Source: an uncultured Rhodovulum sp. (GTDB taxonomy: Bacteria > Pseudomonadota > Alphaproteobacteria > Rhodobacterales > Rhodobacteraceae). From it: a stretch of 5,480 bases of DNA. The position numbers and the translations under genes were made by a program. Below are positions 4,644-5,480 of the stretch, piece by piece. The stretch is from NCBI GenBank assembly GCA_946221765.1, contig CAMIMK010000229.1:1-5480 (forward strand), written 5' to 3'. The notes under the pieces were generated by a model, which ran no database searches, was not told the origin of the DNA, and saw only the letters and a list, made by a program, of their open reading frames with translations. Numbering within the stretch: position 1 is the first letter of the stretch; every line of letters starts with the position of its first letter.

Positions 4644-5480
4644 GACCAGTTTTCTCGCCTTCCGATTATCCGACCCCTCCGCCGACTGGGCGGTGCGGTT
4701 TGCGGTGATGGCGCGGCGGATCCCGCGCCTCGGGCGGACCGCCCGGCCGACGCTGCTCGGCTTTTCGGCCTTCGTGGATGCCTGCGTTTCCCTGGACGGA
4801 GGCCTTGCGCTCTTCGCCGATACGGCACCCGCGCCGGCCCGCCGGCTGGCCGCGGAGCTGGTGGGGCGCATCGCTCAGGCGAAGGGCGGCGAGATTGACC
4901 TCGGCTGGCCCGAGGGCGACATCTGGCTGTCGGTGCAGCTGCTGCCGGCGGATGTGGGCCTCGTCTCCTCGATCGAGGGCGAGGGCTTCGATGTCGAGGA
5001 CGGCGAGCGGATCACCCGTTTCCGCACCGGCTGGACGGTGCGCAAGATCAAGCTTCTCGGCGCCGACATGGTGAAGCTGCTCTGGTACTACCGTCCCGAG
5101 GCGAAATCGGCCGAGCGGCAGCGGCAGCTGGTGCGCGACCTCGTGGCGCAGTGTGCGGACTGGTCGGTGCCGCTGGTCGTCGAGCCGATCTGGTACGCCC
5201 TGCCGGGCGAGGACCAGAAGAGCGCCGCCTGGCAGGCCCGCCGCGTCGAGGGCATCCTCGAGTCGGCGCTGTTCTCGGCCGACTGCGGCGCCGACATGCT
5301 GAAGGTGGAGTTCCCCGGCGATGTCTCGACCGCCGAGGGCCGGGCCGCCTCGGCCGTGGCCTGCAAGCGGCTGACCGACAGCATGGCCCAGCCCTGGGTG
5401 ATCCTCTCGGCCGGGGTCGGCTTCGAGGATTTCCGCACGCAGGTGGAAATCTCGTGCCGGGCCGGGGCGGCGGGCTTCCT
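4639..5480 (+). CDS. LacD-like class I aldolase with unrelated N-terminus (partial, 3' end outside)
   Basis: The frame stays open from ATG 4639 to the window edge, 280 residues seen. From about residue 103 (LPADVGLVSSIEGEGFD) it follows the tagatose-1,6-bisphosphate aldolase (LacD) family: WTVRKIKLLGADMVKLLWYYRPE with Lys146, VPLVVEPIWY with Glu182, GADMLKVEFPGD with Lys222 at the Schiff-base position, and VILSAGVGFEDFRTQ near 255. The family splits a ketose bisphosphate into dihydroxyacetone phosphate and glyceraldehyde 3-phosphate. Residues 1-102 do not match: the family's ALDxR (or AFDQR) strand and the DPEYG strand are absent. Instead there is LLGFSAFVDACVSLDGG (39-55) and GGEIDLGWPEGDIWL (83-97), which resemble the start of a sugar kinase (PfkB or ADP-dependent kinase type). 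It may be an in-frame kinase-aldolase deletion fusion. No Shine-Dalgarno precedes the ATG. The aldolase part is sure; the kinase part is tentative. Confidence 0.8.
   Translation, partial: MQTSFLAFRLSDPSADWAVRFAVMARRIPRLGRTARPTLLGFSAFVDACVSLDGGLALFADTAPAPARRLAAELVGRIAQAKGGEIDLGWPEGDIWLSVQLLPADVGLVSSIEGEGFDVEDGERITRFRTGWTVRKIKLLGADMVKLLWYYRPEAKSAERQRQLVRDLVAQCADWSVPLVVEPIWYALPGEDQKSAAWQARRVEGILESALFSADCGADMLKVEFPGDVSTAEGRAASAVACKRLTDSMAQPWVILSAGVGFEDFRTQVEISCRAGAAGF

Noticed and set aside
3389..4708. Rightward open frame of 439 codons across the DeoR gene and SDR remnant
   Set aside because: Opposite strand of two recognisable genes; serine/arginine/alanine-rich with no motif and no ribosome site.
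3752..4828. Upstream part of a 551-codon leftward frame that continues into the second SDR
   Set aside because: Only the segment from ATG 3751 downward is SDR-like. The upstream part overlaps deoR in another frame and is Arg-rich shadow, so a long fusion is not supported.
1..5480. CRISPR array, tRNA/rRNA genes, toxin-antitoxin or defence system
   Set aside because: No spaced direct repeats, no cloverleaf or rRNA-like stretch, and all recognisable genes belong to sugar metabolism and its regulation. The small HTH protein has no toxin partner in view.

Overview
The window is GC-rich DNA (strong G/C bias at third codon positions) with classic Shine-Dalgarno sites. It carries a Tat-exported sugar-binding protein, sugar-type dehydrogenases, and LacI and DeoR regulators. 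This fits an alphaproteobacterium such as a Rhodobacterales, Rhizobiales or Rhodospirillales member; that placement is inferred from gene style, not from a marker gene. The content is sugar or polyol catabolism. I see no defence system, CRISPR array, tRNA or rRNA.

Left part (1-2595): the first ~51 bases look like the end of an insertion sequence. They abut a leftward sugar ABC-transporter substrate-binding protein gene that is cut off after 156 residues. Upstream of it, in the same direction, lies a short-chain dehydrogenase/reductase (SDR, 629-1420), with a 20-base perfect palindrome between the two. A LacI-family regulator (1594-2595) is divergent from the SDR. Their shared 173-base intergenic region holds a promoter and two palindromes suited to a LacI-type operator. 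The simple reading is a LacI-controlled transport and dehydrogenase unit whose binding protein has been broken by the insertion.

Middle (2596-2993): a small probable helix-turn-helix gene (2641-2826) follows lacI. Then comes a noncoding stretch with three short palindromes, lying between the rightward and leftward genes.

Right part (2994-5480): a leftward pair, a DeoR-family regulator (3769-4563) followed 17 bases later by a second SDR (2994-3751) close to D-xylose/sugar 1-dehydrogenases. This SDR is split by a one-base deficit in a run of C. Divergent from deoR is a rightward gene starting at 4639 and running off the window. Its C-terminal two thirds are a LacD-like (tagatose-bisphosphate type) class I aldolase, but its first ~100 residues do not match that family and look more like the start of a sugar kinase. 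The deoR/aldolase gap carries a good sigma-70 promoter overlapped by four head-to-tail 10-base repeats, a likely DeoR operator.

Three of the metabolic genes show damage or rearrangement (truncated binding protein, frameshifted SDR, chimeric aldolase). The locus may therefore be decaying or recently rearranged, although the frameshift could be a sequencing error. The most interesting signals are the decamer operator array and the chimeric aldolase. I do not see evidence of a wholly new system.
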